A stretch of 64,000 bases of DNA from an uncultured Acidobacteriia bacterium (GTDB lineage: Bacteria > Acidobacteriota > Terriglobia > Bryobacterales > Bryobacteraceae). The first letter of the stretch is position 1; every line of letters begins with the position of its first letter. This document shows, in pieces, positions 53,820-62,186 of the stretch. A program made the position numbers and the translations under genes. The notes under the pieces were generated by a model. The model was not told the origin of the DNA. It ran no database searches and saw nothing but the letters and a program-made list of their open reading frames with translations. The stretch lies in assembly GCA_903828455.1 (NCBI GenBank), contig CAIKMJ010000019.1:1-64000 (forward strand), written 5' to 3'.

Positions 53820-55019
53820 TTAGTTCCTGAGCTCGGCCTGTAACTGCCGCCACGCCGAATCTTCGAACGTAGTCTTGATGCGTTCTTTGCCGGCTTCGCC
53901 CGCTCGCGGCCCTTCGGATTTGAGACAGCGCCCCAGCATCGTTGTCGCCTCGCCGTCGCCCGGCACCCGGTCCAGCGCGGCGCGGAACTTTTCCGCCGCC
54001 GGCTTGAACTGCCCCTGCCGCCACAGCGCATAGCCGAGGTTGAACCAGTAATCGGGATCGCCCGCGTCGCCTTCCAGCGCCTTGCTGAAATTTTCGGCCG
54101 CGGCCGCATCGCCGCGCCGGGAAAGTGCTGCCCCCAGGTTGTTATAGACCTCGTTGAGCGGCACCTCGGCCAGCACCGCGCGAAAATCGGCCGCGGCGCC
54201 TTCGAAGTCGCCGGTGTGAAAACGGCAGATGCCCATCACGAACAGCGCTTCGAGGGAATGCGAATCCGCCTTCGTCACCCTGGCGAGCGCCGCCTGGGCG
54301 CCGCGATAATCCTTCTTTGCGAAGAGCATGCGGCCCAGCTGGAAATTGGGCTGCGAAAAATGCGCATCCAGTGTCGCGGCCTGCGTGAACAGCTTCATCT
54401 TCTGCTCCGCGCCCGTCGCCATCAGCCCGCGGATGTAGCTTTCCATGGCCTCCACGCGCACCGGAGGCCGGTCGTGCGTGAAGTCTTCCTCGGCCGGAGT
54501 CGTCGCCGGAGTCAGCTGTTTGAGCAGCATCCAGGCGAGCCGCGTCTCCATGGCGCTGAGATCCTCCAGCGGCCCGTCCTCGGTAAGCTCCGGACCTTCG
54601 TGCGGCTTGCGCAGCTCAATCACATGCAGACTCAGCCGCAGACTCGACTTCGTATTGGTCGCGCCGGTTTCGGCCCCGTTCACGCGAAACTCGCCGAAGA
54701 CCACGCGCGTGGCATCGAGCGTCACGCCGATCTTCATCACCGAGGCCTTCGTGAGCACCACGCCCGTACGCAGCGACAGGCGTTTATAAACCTCCTCCCG
54801 CTCTTCGCGCGACAGCACCAGCAGCCCGCTGCCGCTCAGCGCTTCACGAATGGTTTCCGCCGCGCTTTCGCCAATCCAGTCGAGATTCGGCGACCTGGCT
54901 TCGTTCACGTTGAACAAAGGCAGCACCGCCAGCGTGTCGGCTGCCTGGCAGGACGCGGCGAAAGTCAGTGCGGCGAAGATCGGAATGGCGACAAGGCCGG
55001 GAACCTTCATGCTCCTCAT
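53820..55019 (-). CDS. Exported TPR protein with a TolB-like N-terminal domain
   Basis: 399 residues. Signal: GLVAIPIFAALTFAASCQA. Residues about 28-180 resemble the beta-alpha domain that precedes TPRs in FlgO/TolB-like proteins (LAVLPLFNVNEARSPNLDWI, FGEFRVNGAETG). Residues about 200-390 hold four or five TPRs (HFSQPNFQLGRMLFAKKDYR, EVYNNLGAALSRRGDAAAAE, DPDYWFNLGYALWRQGQFKP). Likely role: periplasmic scaffold; the partner is unknown. Confidence 0.78.
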   Translation of the reverse strand: MRSMKVPGLVAIPIFAALTFAASCQAADTLAVLPLFNVNEARSPNLDWIGESAAETIREALSGSGLLVLSREEREEVYKRLSLRTGVVLTKASVMKIGVTLDATRVVFGEFRVNGAETGATNTKSSLRLSLHVIELRKPHEGPELTEDGPLEDLSAMETRLAWMLLKQLTPATTPAEEDFTHDRPPVRVEAMESYIRGLMATGAEQKMKLFTQAATLDAHFSQPNFQLGRMLFAKKDYRGAQAALARVTKADSHSLEALFVMGICRFHTGDFEGAAADFRAVLAEVPLNEVYNNLGAALSRRGDAAAAENFSKALEGDAGDPDYWFNLGYALWRQGQFKPAAEKFRAALDRVPGDGEATTMLGRCLKSEGPRAGEAGKERIKTTFEDSAWRQLQAELRN

Positions 55020-55040
55020 CAGGGTAACTTAAAGGAACGC

Positions 55041-55709
55041 GTGACCCGACGTACCGCAAAGCCATCCGCCGCCTTCAAACGCGATCCCGCCGACCTCCCG
55101 CACGACCTGCCCGAGGCCGACGCGACGACCGCCTTTGCCGGTACCGACATCCGGATCGCCGAACTCGCACTTCACGGCATTCGCCTGCCGGAAGCCGCCT
55201 CGCTGGATTCGCTTCGCCTCGATTCCTGCCTGCTCCGGACCGTTGCCATGCCCGGCGCCGAAATCCGTTCCGCGAAATGGAAAGACGTTCGCTTCTCCGG
55301 GTGCGATCTGGCCAACGCCGAAGTCCGCGCGCTGACGGCGATCCGCGTGGAATTCGCCGGCTGCCGCATGACCGGTCTGCGCCTCAACGAAGCCGCATGG
55401 CAGAACGTCCTCGTCTCGGGCGGCGACCAGCGTTACGCGCAGTTCCGCTTCTCGGTCCTGCAGCACACCGAATTCGAAGACTGCGATCTTCAGGACGCCG
55501 ATTTTTACGGCGCCGATCTCCGCGGCTGCATCTTCCGCGCCTGTAATCTGCGCAACGCCGAAATGAGCAAGGCAAAGCTCGATGGCGCCGACCTTCGCGG
55601 CTCGAACATCGACGGCCTGCGCCTTGGCGCCTCCGATGCTGCGGGCGCCATTGTCGATGCCGCACAGGCCCTGTCGCTCGCGCCGCTGCTCGGAATCCGG
55701 ATTCTTTAG
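55041..55709 (+). CDS. Pentapeptide-repeat protein
   Basis: 222 residues from GTG at 55041 with AAAGGA just upstream; the longer frame is a shadow of the TPR gene. Tandem pentapeptides of the A(D/N)LXX type run through residues about 30-205 (FAGTDIRIAELALHGIRL, FEDCDLQDADFYGADLRGC, NLRNAEMSKAKLDGADLRGS), forming a right-handed quadrilateral beta-helix. Cytoplasmic, no signal peptide. Some such proteins mimic DNA or protect gyrase; function here is unknown. Confidence 0.82.
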   Translation: MTRRTAKPSAAFKRDPADLPHDLPEADATTAFAGTDIRIAELALHGIRLPEAASLDSLRLDSCLLRTVAMPGAEIRSAKWKDVRFSGCDLANAEVRALTAIRVEFAGCRMTGLRLNEAAWQNVLVSGGDQRYAQFRFSVLQHTEFEDCDLQDADFYGADLRGCIFRACNLRNAEMSKAKLDGADLRGSNIDGLRLGASDAAGAIVDAAQALSLAPLLGIRIL

Positions 55710-55739
55710 ACATACCGGATCGGGCGACTCCGCCGCGCG

Positions 55740-57383
55740 TTACTTGGGCGGCCCCGCGGCCTGGTCGTTGCGCCGGTACACATCCACCACGGGATCCTCG
55801 TTGTCAGCCAGTCGCTCGTTTGCGCCCATCCAGTGCTTCGCTTCTCCCACCGGCATCCTGCGTTCGCGCGTGTAGTTCGCCCGGATGTAATCGTTCAGAG
55901 TATCGAGGATCCCGGAATCGGCCTGGTCGTCCCAGATGAAAGACGTCGCGATGTTCTCAACGGACAGAATGTATTTTGGCGGCGTGCGCTGCACATCCGC
56001 CCACAGCTTCGCCTGAAAATCCCTGTAATGCGGATTGGCGTCCGTGAGCGGATAGAACATGATGAACGGCGACGGACTCTGCCGCTGCGCGTAGAAAAGT
56101 ATCTGCGGTTCCGACCCCACAATCAGCACGCGATCCGACTCCCGCGTCGCGCCCGCAAGGTAAGTCGCCAGAAGCGGCGATTCGGGAAACGGATTGTCGC
56201 CGAAAAAATTGCGGCTGATGTCGTCCGGGTCGTCGTTCAGAAAATAGGAACGATTCGCCGCCACCGATACGCCGGGAATCAGCACAATAAACAGAGCGGC
56301 CAGTGCTGTTCGGGCGGCCGGCGTCCGCACCCGCGCCAGCAGCACGAAGATCGCGTAGCCCCCCGCCAGCGCGACAGCGGGCGCAAGTTGAACGAAGTAG
56401 TGGCGAAAGGAGTAACCAGGAATCGTTCCGAGAAAGGATAGCCCCAGGAAGCCGAGCAAAAAGTATCCATGGCGCTTCCCCTGGTCGAGACTCCAGAACG
56501 TGACCGCGAGGCCTGCCACCGCTAAAATGCCGTCGCCGCGGCCGATAGCAGTCAAACGGTGCGGAATGGTTTGCAGCGTCTCGGACAAAGGAACCCGCGC
56601 GTAACTCAGTTCGTAAGTGAAGCACCAGTAGACAAATTCCTGGTAAATGCCGTGCGCGTAAAACCAGAGCGCCACCGCGGCGGAGAAAAACGTCGCACCG
56701 CCAAGCCACCACGCCGGGCCGGCGAGGACGTCGGGCCATCGTCGCGAAGCGGAGGCTTCGTCGCGCCGGCTGTACCCGGCCACACAAAGAAAGAGAAAGG
56801 CGAACAGCACGCTGGTAAATGCGGTCTGCTTGGTCCAGCACGCGATGGCGCCGGCAATCCCGCTGAGCAGCGCGAGGCTCGTCCGCCTTCGTTCGGCCCA
56901 CAGGACAGCCAGCAGCAGACTCACGACGCCCGGCAGCAGGGAATACATTTCCGTCGAAGCCGTGAAGCCCTGGATGGCGGGGCTGGCGCTGAACACCGCG
57001 TACCCGAACGCGCACCACAGCGCCGCCGCAACGCTGCGGAAAAGCGCTTTGGCGAGCAGGAAAACACAAACCAGCGTCAGCAGGTTGTAGAGCAAAACAA
57101 AGATGTGGATTCCCTCCGCCGTCGGCGGCACGAAATGCAGCGCCAGCGCGTTCAGGTAGAAAGCCGCCGGCGGCTTGTGATCGATGGCGTCATGATACGG
57201 CAGCCCGCCGCGGTTGATCACCTGTCCCATCAGCCCGAACGTGCCTTCATCGCGATCCAGCGGGACCGCGATTCCCGGGAGCCGCATGGCGACGTACAGG
57301 GTCACAATACCCAGCGCGGCGAGGACGGTCTTCCACGAAACTGCGGGGCCACGGCGACCGGCGGCGGTGACCGTCTCGCTCAT
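55740..57383 (-). CDS. GT39-family membrane glycosyltransferase
   Basis: 547 residues with about eleven membrane helices. The first loop DRDEGTFGLMGQVINRGGLP followed by HDAIDHKPPAAFYL is the acidic motif of ArnT/PMT-type GT39 enzymes, which transfer sugars from polyprenyl phosphate carriers. The C-terminal 150 residues are soluble (VGSEPQILFYAQRQ, DTLNDYIRANYTRERR). It overlaps the metallo-hydrolase stop by 4 bases, making a three-gene unit with hemG. Acceptor unknown. Confidence 0.82.
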   Translation of the reverse strand: MSETVTAAGRRGPAVSWKTVLAALGIVTLYVAMRLPGIAVPLDRDEGTFGLMGQVINRGGLPYHDAIDHKPPAAFYLNALALHFVPPTAEGIHIFVLLYNLLTLVCVFLLAKALFRSVAAALWCAFGYAVFSASPAIQGFTASTEMYSLLPGVVSLLLAVLWAERRRTSLALLSGIAGAIACWTKQTAFTSVLFAFLFLCVAGYSRRDEASASRRWPDVLAGPAWWLGGATFFSAAVALWFYAHGIYQEFVYWCFTYELSYARVPLSETLQTIPHRLTAIGRGDGILAVAGLAVTFWSLDQGKRHGYFLLGFLGLSFLGTIPGYSFRHYFVQLAPAVALAGGYAIFVLLARVRTPAARTALAALFIVLIPGVSVAANRSYFLNDDPDDISRNFFGDNPFPESPLLATYLAGATRESDRVLIVGSEPQILFYAQRQSPSPFIMFYPLTDANPHYRDFQAKLWADVQRTPPKYILSVENIATSFIWDDQADSGILDTLNDYIRANYTRERRMPVGEAKHWMGANERLADNEDPVVDVYRRNDQAAGPPK

Positions 57384-58360
57384 TCCAGCGCACCGCCCAG
57401 CAGGTGCTGTTCGATGTAACGCTTGTGCTGATCGCCATCGTGACTAACGACGATCGTCACATTCTTTTCCGTCCTGCCGATAGCGTTAAGCCACTTCAGC
57501 TGCGCGTCAACCGCGGCCTCATCCTCTTTGACCCACGACGCATCTTTGCCCTTCATCAGCAGGATGTTGTCCATGTGCCAGGCGCTGTCGCCAACAAAGA
57601 GATATTCGGCGCCCGAAGCGAGAGCCACGTAAATCATCTGCGAACCGGGCGTGTGGCCCGCGGCCTTCATGAGCGCGATGCCCGGCGCAAACGGAAAGTA
57701 GTTGTCGTAATCGATCACGACGAAGCGTCTGGCCATTTCCGCCGTCAGGCGGATCTCCGGCATCTGCGGAGCAGTCATGAGCGTCTGCGCCTGCGTCCGG
57801 GTGAGAACGGTCTTCGGAGCCAGCTCATCGAAATACCGGCTCCGGATCACGCCCGCAACATGATCGCCATGCTCGTGCGTCATCACGATGGAGCGCGCAC
57901 CGCGCAGCGCCTGCTGGATGCGCTCTTCCGCCGCCGCATCGAAAGGCTCGGCAGCCCCGTGGCCGAACGTCTTGTGCACCGGCTCGTCCATGCCGGAATC
58001 GATCATGATGTAGCCATCCGGATAAACGACCTGAAAAACCGTGCGGGACTGCCCCCCGGGATCGGCCGGCGCACCTTTCACCGCGAAGTTCTTCGTGCGC
58101 GGACTTTCGGCGAACTTCAGCACATTGATGCGCAGCGGCCGGCCGCCGGGAATCATCTTCGCCACGCGGCGCAGGTCATCGAGCGAGCCCGGCTGCTGGG
58201 CCGCCGGCTGCTGTGCAGTAAGCTGCTGGGCAGTAAGCTGCTGGGCCGCTGACTGCTGGGCCGCAGGCTGCTGTGCAGTAAGCTGCTGTGCAGTAAGCTG
58301 CTGGGCAGTAAGCAGCGAGGCAACGCCGGCAAACAGAAGCAGCGCGGCGAGACACTTCAT
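57380..58360 (-). CDS. Exported metallo-beta-lactamase-fold hydrolase
   Basis: 326 residues from the ATG at 58360, which overlaps the hemG stop (ATGA). Signal: MKCLAALLLFAGVASLL. Directly after it, residues 18-57 form eight 5-residue repeats (TAQQL, TAQQP, AAQQS and similar). The enzyme domain has MTHEHGDHVAG (HxHxDH), GHTPGSQ, GDSAWH and VSHDGDQH, so both metals can be bound. The fold covers lactamases, lactonases and glyoxalase II-type enzymes; MKGKD and GYIMIDSG fit an AHL-lactonase-like shape, but this is not certain. Confidence 0.82.
   Translation of the reverse strand: MKCLAALLLFAGVASLLTAQQLTAQQLTAQQPAAQQSAAQQLTAQQLTAQQPAAQQPGSLDDLRRVAKMIPGGRPLRINVLKFAESPRTKNFAVKGAPADPGGQSRTVFQVVYPDGYIMIDSGMDEPVHKTFGHGAAEPFDAAAEERIQQALRGARSIVMTHEHGDHVAGVIRSRYFDELAPKTVLTRTQAQTLMTAPQMPEIRLTAEMARRFVVIDYDNYFPFAPGIALMKAAGHTPGSQMIYVALASGAEYLFVGDSAWHMDNILLMKGKDASWVKEDEAAVDAQLKWLNAIGRTEKNVTIVVSHDGDQHKRYIEQHLLGGALE
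58190..58309. repeat. 15-bp in-frame tandem repeat
   Basis: Eight units of 15 bp such as AGCTGCTGGGCAGTA and variants lie inside the metallo-hydrolase gene and encode Gln-rich pentapeptides between signal peptide and enzyme domain. Copy number changes would keep the reading frame and only change linker length. Confidence 0.9.
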
Positions 58361-59715
58361 ACGTTCGCACCGGCCTGCGCGCTGACCGCGGCGCGGGCAA
58401 TCGCCGTGGCGGCGGCCCTGGCGGAGCGGATGCAGTCCGGGATGCCGACCCCGTGATACGCGTTGCCGGCCAGATGAAGTCCGGGGATGCGGGCGACGCG
58501 CGCGTCGAGTTCGGCGATGCGGGCCGTGTGGCCTACCGTGTATTGCGGCATCGAGCCTGGCCACCGGTAAGGCAGCGCAAACAGCGGTTCGGCCGTGACG
58601 TTCATGAGCCGCGCCAGATCCCGCTCAACCTCCTCTCGCGTGACCTCCACATTAGTGGAGAAGCAGCGCAGCACGGCCTTGTCGTCCGGAATGCGGCCCT
58701 CCCATTTGGTGTTGACCCACGTGCAGGCCATGATCGCGCCGCGCTCCCCGCGAGGCACGAGGAAGCCGAAGGCATCGAGCGCGTGCGGCACATCTTCGCG
58801 CCGGTAGGCCATGGTCCACACCGCCGAACCGGTGTGGGGAATCGAACCCAGCAACTGGCCCGTGCGCTCTTCAACGGGCGCGACGAGGGGCGCGGCGTGG
58901 TTGGCGCCGCAGGCGAGCACAATGCTGTCGAAGCCCTGCCATTCGCCGGCGACATAAATACGCCACAGTTCCTGAGCCGTGTCGCCGGGAGCCAGCGCCT
59001 CAACCGGCGCGGTGACAATATTGACGCGGGCCCGCAGGTTGTCGATCACGGTGCCCATGCCGTGGCGCATGGTCTTGAAGATGCCGGGTCTCGCCCCGCC
59101 GGAACGCGGCGCGGGCTTGCGATCCCGCAGCGCGCCGACAACGACGCTGCCGAAGCGCTGTTCGTATTCCACGAATTTTGGCAACACGCTCGCCGCGCTC
59201 AGCTCATCGGGCGAGCCGCCATAGACGCCCGCCAGCAGCGGTTCGGCGAGATAGTCGACCGCTTCAGTGCCGAAGTGGTCGTTGATGAACGCGGTGACCG
59301 AGCGGTCCGCCATCAGCTTCGGGCTGCGGAGCACTTCGAGTCCCATGCGGAACTTCGTGCTCCAGCTGAACAGCCGCGTTTCGAGGACCGGCCGGATCTT
59401 CGTGGGTACCACGAGTTGCAACCCCTCGGGGAGCGTTTCGAAGCTGCCGTGGCGCAGCACGTACGTGCGCCGGCGGGCTTCGTTGGATTCCATGATCTGC
59501 TCGCCGAGGCCGATTTCGCGGATAAGTGCTTCCGCTTCCGGCTTGGCCGCCAGCCAGCTTTCCGGGCCGGTTTCGAGGACGCAGCCCTCCACGGTGGTGG
59601 TGCCGATGAGGCCGCCAGGCGCGGGGTCGAAGACGGTGGCGTCGATGCCGGCGCGCTGCAGATAGTAAGCGCAGGCGAGTCCCGAAATGCCGCCTCCGGC
59701 GATGGCAACTTTCAT
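58357..59715 (-). CDS. hemG: Protoporphyrinogen oxidase
   Basis: 452 residues from the ATG at 59715 (MKVAIAGGGISGLACAYYLQ). The FAD-binding GxGxxG (GGGISGLACAYYLQRAG), the substrate-side motif ETGPESWLAAKPEAEALIRE and the C-terminal GLHLAGNAYHGVGIPDCIRS are those of HemY-type, oxygen-dependent oxidases (HemY/PPO family). It makes protoporphyrin IX in heme synthesis. No other heme gene is near; instead it heads an operon with an exported hydrolase and a glycosyltransferase. Confidence 0.9.
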   Translation of the reverse strand: MKVAIAGGGISGLACAYYLQRAGIDATVFDPAPGGLIGTTTVEGCVLETGPESWLAAKPEAEALIREIGLGEQIMESNEARRRTYVLRHGSFETLPEGLQLVVPTKIRPVLETRLFSWSTKFRMGLEVLRSPKLMADRSVTAFINDHFGTEAVDYLAEPLLAGVYGGSPDELSAASVLPKFVEYEQRFGSVVVGALRDRKPAPRSGGARPGIFKTMRHGMGTVIDNLRARVNIVTAPVEALAPGDTAQELWRIYVAGEWQGFDSIVLACGANHAAPLVAPVEERTGQLLGSIPHTGSAVWTMAYRREDVPHALDAFGFLVPRGERGAIMACTWVNTKWEGRIPDDKAVLRCFSTNVEVTREEVERDLARLMNVTAEPLFALPYRWPGSMPQYTVGHTARIAELDARVARIPGLHLAGNAYHGVGIPDCIRSARAAATAIARAAVSAQAGANV

Positions 59716-59871
59716 ATGCTTAACCCTGAATGTCAGGGTAGCAGGCACTGCTGAAAAGGCCGCGCCGCCCGTCCGGCAAGCCTCTTCCGCGGTTCCGGCG
59801 CACAACCAGGTCCGCTTTCCGTTACGCCTGCACCGGCTACACGGGAAGTACGCCGCCGCCGTCCTGAAGCC

Positions 59872-60024
59872 TCAGGAGGAACACGCCCAGATCACAAACC
59901 ACAGCCCAAAACTCATCCCCACAAGGAACAGCGCAATGCTGAAAATGCTCTTCTGCAGCCAGCGCGCAGCGCGCGAACGACGGCGTCGCCACTGCCGCCT
60001 TCCTCGTGTTCGTTCGCCCTGCAT
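59872..60024 (-). CDS. Small basic single-helix protein, possible
   Basis: 50 residues; ATG at 60024 directly follows the stop of the PEP-CTERM gene (TAGATG). The N-terminal half is highly basic (RTRGRRQWRRRRSRAARW), then a single helix (SIFSIALFLVGMSFGLWFVI) and WACSS. The layout fits a small membrane protein coupled to the PEP-CTERM gene. No Shine-Dalgarno, so translation would depend on coupling. Confidence 0.4.
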   Translation of the reverse strand: MQGERTRGRRQWRRRRSRAARWLQKSIFSIALFLVGMSFGLWFVIWACSS

Positions 60025-60777
60025 CTACGCGCGTTCGGCGGCGCTCCGGCGCTGCAATGCCGTCGCAATCAGAATCAGTCCCGTGGCCAGCATCACCATC
60101 GTTCCCGGTTCCGGCGTCGCGGAAGAAGGCACCGATGCAGGATTGGAAGAACTAAAGTACGCCAGCAATTCCTGATTCCCGGCGCCCTGCGATTTCACGC
60201 TCGCGTTGGCAACGTCGGTCAGGATCATCCAGTTCGAATAATTGGGCGTGGCGAAGCCGCTCGCGGTGCTGTTGTAATCGTTGCCGGCATCCGCAATCCA
60301 CTGCAGATAAGTCAGATTGCCTCCGGTGTTCGAAAGAGACGTCGTCGAGACAGCGCCGGGCGTCGACGCCGTCATGTGCCACACCGCTTCCTGAATCGCG
60401 ATCTGGTTGGCCGTCGATTGACCTGCCTGCACCATCTGCGAGAACAGCCACGCGATCTCTTCGTAAAGCACCGTACCCGCCGGATAAGCCGAATTGTAGT
60501 TGGACGTGCCAAAGCGCGTCGCCTGCAGATTGCCGGCGTCCACCGCCGTGACGTTCACCTGGTAGGAGGCGGGAATGTGAACCGTGTCGTTAAAGTCGTC
60601 GCAGAAGAGCGTCACCGCCTGTCCGTTGAGCGACCCGGAGTATGGGCTGATCGCTTCGCCCGCGCTGTAAAGCACGTTATTGAGATTGGAAATCGTGAGA
60701 GTGGTCCCGGCGTGCGCCAGCGAACAGACGCCAAGAGCCAGAAGGCCGGCGCGGAAAGGTTTTGCCATGGAATTCAT
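60025..60777 (-). CDS. PEP-CTERM anchored exported protein
   Basis: 250 residues. Signal: FRAGLLALGVCSLAHAG. The body includes LFCDDFNDTVHIPASYQVNV and EEIAWLFSQMVQAGQSTANQ, with AIQEAVWHMT; this order is common in a PEP-CTERM subfamily with a conserved CDDF. The C-terminus has TPEPGTMVMLATGLILIATA and basic QRRSAAERA. It should be processed by an exosortase that is not in the window. Function unknown; surface or matrix protein likely. Confidence 0.85.
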   Translation of the reverse strand: MNSMAKPFRAGLLALGVCSLAHAGTTLTISNLNNVLYSAGEAISPYSGSLNGQAVTLFCDDFNDTVHIPASYQVNVTAVDAGNLQATRFGTSNYNSAYPAGTVLYEEIAWLFSQMVQAGQSTANQIAIQEAVWHMTASTPGAVSTTSLSNTGGNLTYLQWIADAGNDYNSTASGFATPNYSNWMILTDVANASVKSQGAGNQELLAYFSSSNPASVPSSATPEPGTMVMLATGLILIATALQRRSAAERA

Positions 60778-61214
60778 GCCATGCCATGGGGCAACGCACC
60801 GGCCATCGCGCGGCCGTTGAAAAATATAGAGATAGCGCGCCGGCGTTCATCCCCGGGCGGCGCGAAAAAGAACGGTGCGATATTCCCGATGTCTTGGTTC
60901 GGAATACTTCGCGAAATCCAGTCCTGGCTCCGCCCGGCCCTGTTCGGCCCGCATCCTGAGCGCCCTGCGCGTCGCTGCTGACCGCTTTCTGGTTCCTTAC
61001 CGCCTCTGGAATGCCTCGCGAATCAATTCACCGACGCCCGGGCTTCCCTGCCGGAGCGCCACGGCAGCACTGCGCCGGGGGCCATTCGCGCGGGCCATCC
61101 CGGACGCATCGGTCGCTTTCACATCCACCCCGCCGGACATTCCAGCCGTGTTTCAGAAAAACCAGCCGCGTTTTGGAAAAATTCGCCACCCACGCTATTC
61201 TGTTTTTTTTACCT
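60778..61214. other. Intergenic region, no gene recognised
   Basis: A 437-bp gap between the divergent PEP-CTERM gene and the TylF-type gene. Open frames run through it only because of GC content, including the N-terminal 68 codons of the frame that opens at 61011. No RNA gene, hairpin or clear promoter was recognised. Confidence 0.5.
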
Positions 61215-62072
61215 TTGTCGCCCGCCGGAATTCCAGCTTCGGAACAGCCCTCCTCCGCATCGCTCTATCTCGACCTGTTGAAGCAGGTTCTTACCCGGAC
61301 CCTGGCTCCCGAAACCCTGCGCCCCGCCCTGATGGACCCCGCCGTTCGCGCCAACCCGCTGCATCGTGCCCTGCACGCCCTGCTGCGGCCCCTCGCCGCG
61401 GCTTGCGGATATGCCCTGGCCCGCCCGTATCGGCCGGAGCACCGCGCCGAAGGCCGGGACTGGCCCGTGAACGCCGAAACCATGGTGGGGCTCCTCCGCC
61501 TGCAGAACCTGCAGGATTGCCTCACGGACGTTCTGAAAAAGGGCGTCCCGGGAGACGTGATCGAAACCGGCGTGTGGCGCGGCGGCGCCTCTATCTTCAT
61601 GCGCGCCGTTCTGCAGGCATACGGAGATCGGGAGAGAATCGTCTGGGTGGCCGATTCCTTTGAAGGGCTTCCCCGCCCCGACGCCCGCTACCCGCAGGAT
61701 GATGGCGACCGGTTCTGGACCTACAGCGACGTTCTCGCCGTGCCGCTCGAAAAGGTTCAGGACCACTTCCGCGCCTACAACCTGCTCGACGAACAGGTCC
61801 GCTTCCTGCCCGGCTGGTTCCGGGACACGCTGCCTGCCGCGCCCTTCACTCGCTTTGCTCTGATTCGCCTCGATGGCGATATGTATTCTTCCACCATGGA
61901 CAGTCTGCAGCACCTTTATCCGAAGCTCTCTTCCGGTGGATACGCGATCGTTGACGACTATTACTCGGTTCCGGTCTGCCGCCGTGCCGTCGATGACTAC
62001 CGGGCGAGTCACGGAATCAGCGAACCCATTCAGCGCATCGACTGGTCCGGCGCATTCTGGATGAAGCATTGA
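61215..62072 (+). CDS. TylF/MycF-type O-methyltransferase
   Basis: 285 residues if a TTG at 61215 is the start; the ATG at 61011 would add an Arg/Pro-rich extension unlike the family. The core has SLYLDLLKQVLTRTLA, GDVIETGVWRGGASIFMRAV, VWVADSFEGLPRPD, GWFRDTLPAAPFTRFALIRL, DGDMYSSTMDSLQHLYPKLS and GGYAIVDDYYS, all typical of TylF (macrocin O-methyltransferase) relatives. These methylate sugar hydroxyls with SAM and a metal. In non-producers they often modify surface glycans. Confidence 0.88.
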   Translation: MSPAGIPASEQPSSASLYLDLLKQVLTRTLAPETLRPALMDPAVRANPLHRALHALLRPLAAACGYALARPYRPEHRAEGRDWPVNAETMVGLLRLQNLQDCLTDVLKKGVPGDVIETGVWRGGASIFMRAVLQAYGDRERIVWVADSFEGLPRPDARYPQDDGDRFWTYSDVLAVPLEKVQDHFRAYNLLDEQVRFLPGWFRDTLPAAPFTRFALIRLDGDMYSSTMDSLQHLYPKLSSGGYAIVDDYYSVPVCRRAVDDYRASHGISEPIQRIDWSGAFWMKH

Positions 62073-62084
62073 TTCCGATCGGGC

Positions 62085-62186
62085 ATGATTTAAGTCAGGC
62101 TATGATTTGGATCAGGCAATGATTTGGATCAGGCAATGACTTGGATCAAGTGATGATTTGGATCAAGTGATGATTTGGATCAAGTA
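62085..62186 (+). repeat. 17-bp tandem repeat ending at a start codon, with mini-ORFs
   Basis: Six head-to-tail 17-bp units of the type ATGATTTGGATCAAGTG at 62085, 62102, 62119, 62136, 62153 and 62170; a partial seventh at 62187 is the start codon of the next gene. Each of the last five units can be read as a 5-6-codon frame (Met-Ile-Trp-Ile-Lys, Met-Thr-Trp-Ile-Lys or Met-Ile-Trp-Ile-Arg-Gln) whose stop overlaps the next ATG. Confidence 0.9.

Noticed and set aside
62085-62186. CRISPR array
   Set aside because: Units are contiguous 17-bp repeats with no spacers; the same applies to the other short arrays.
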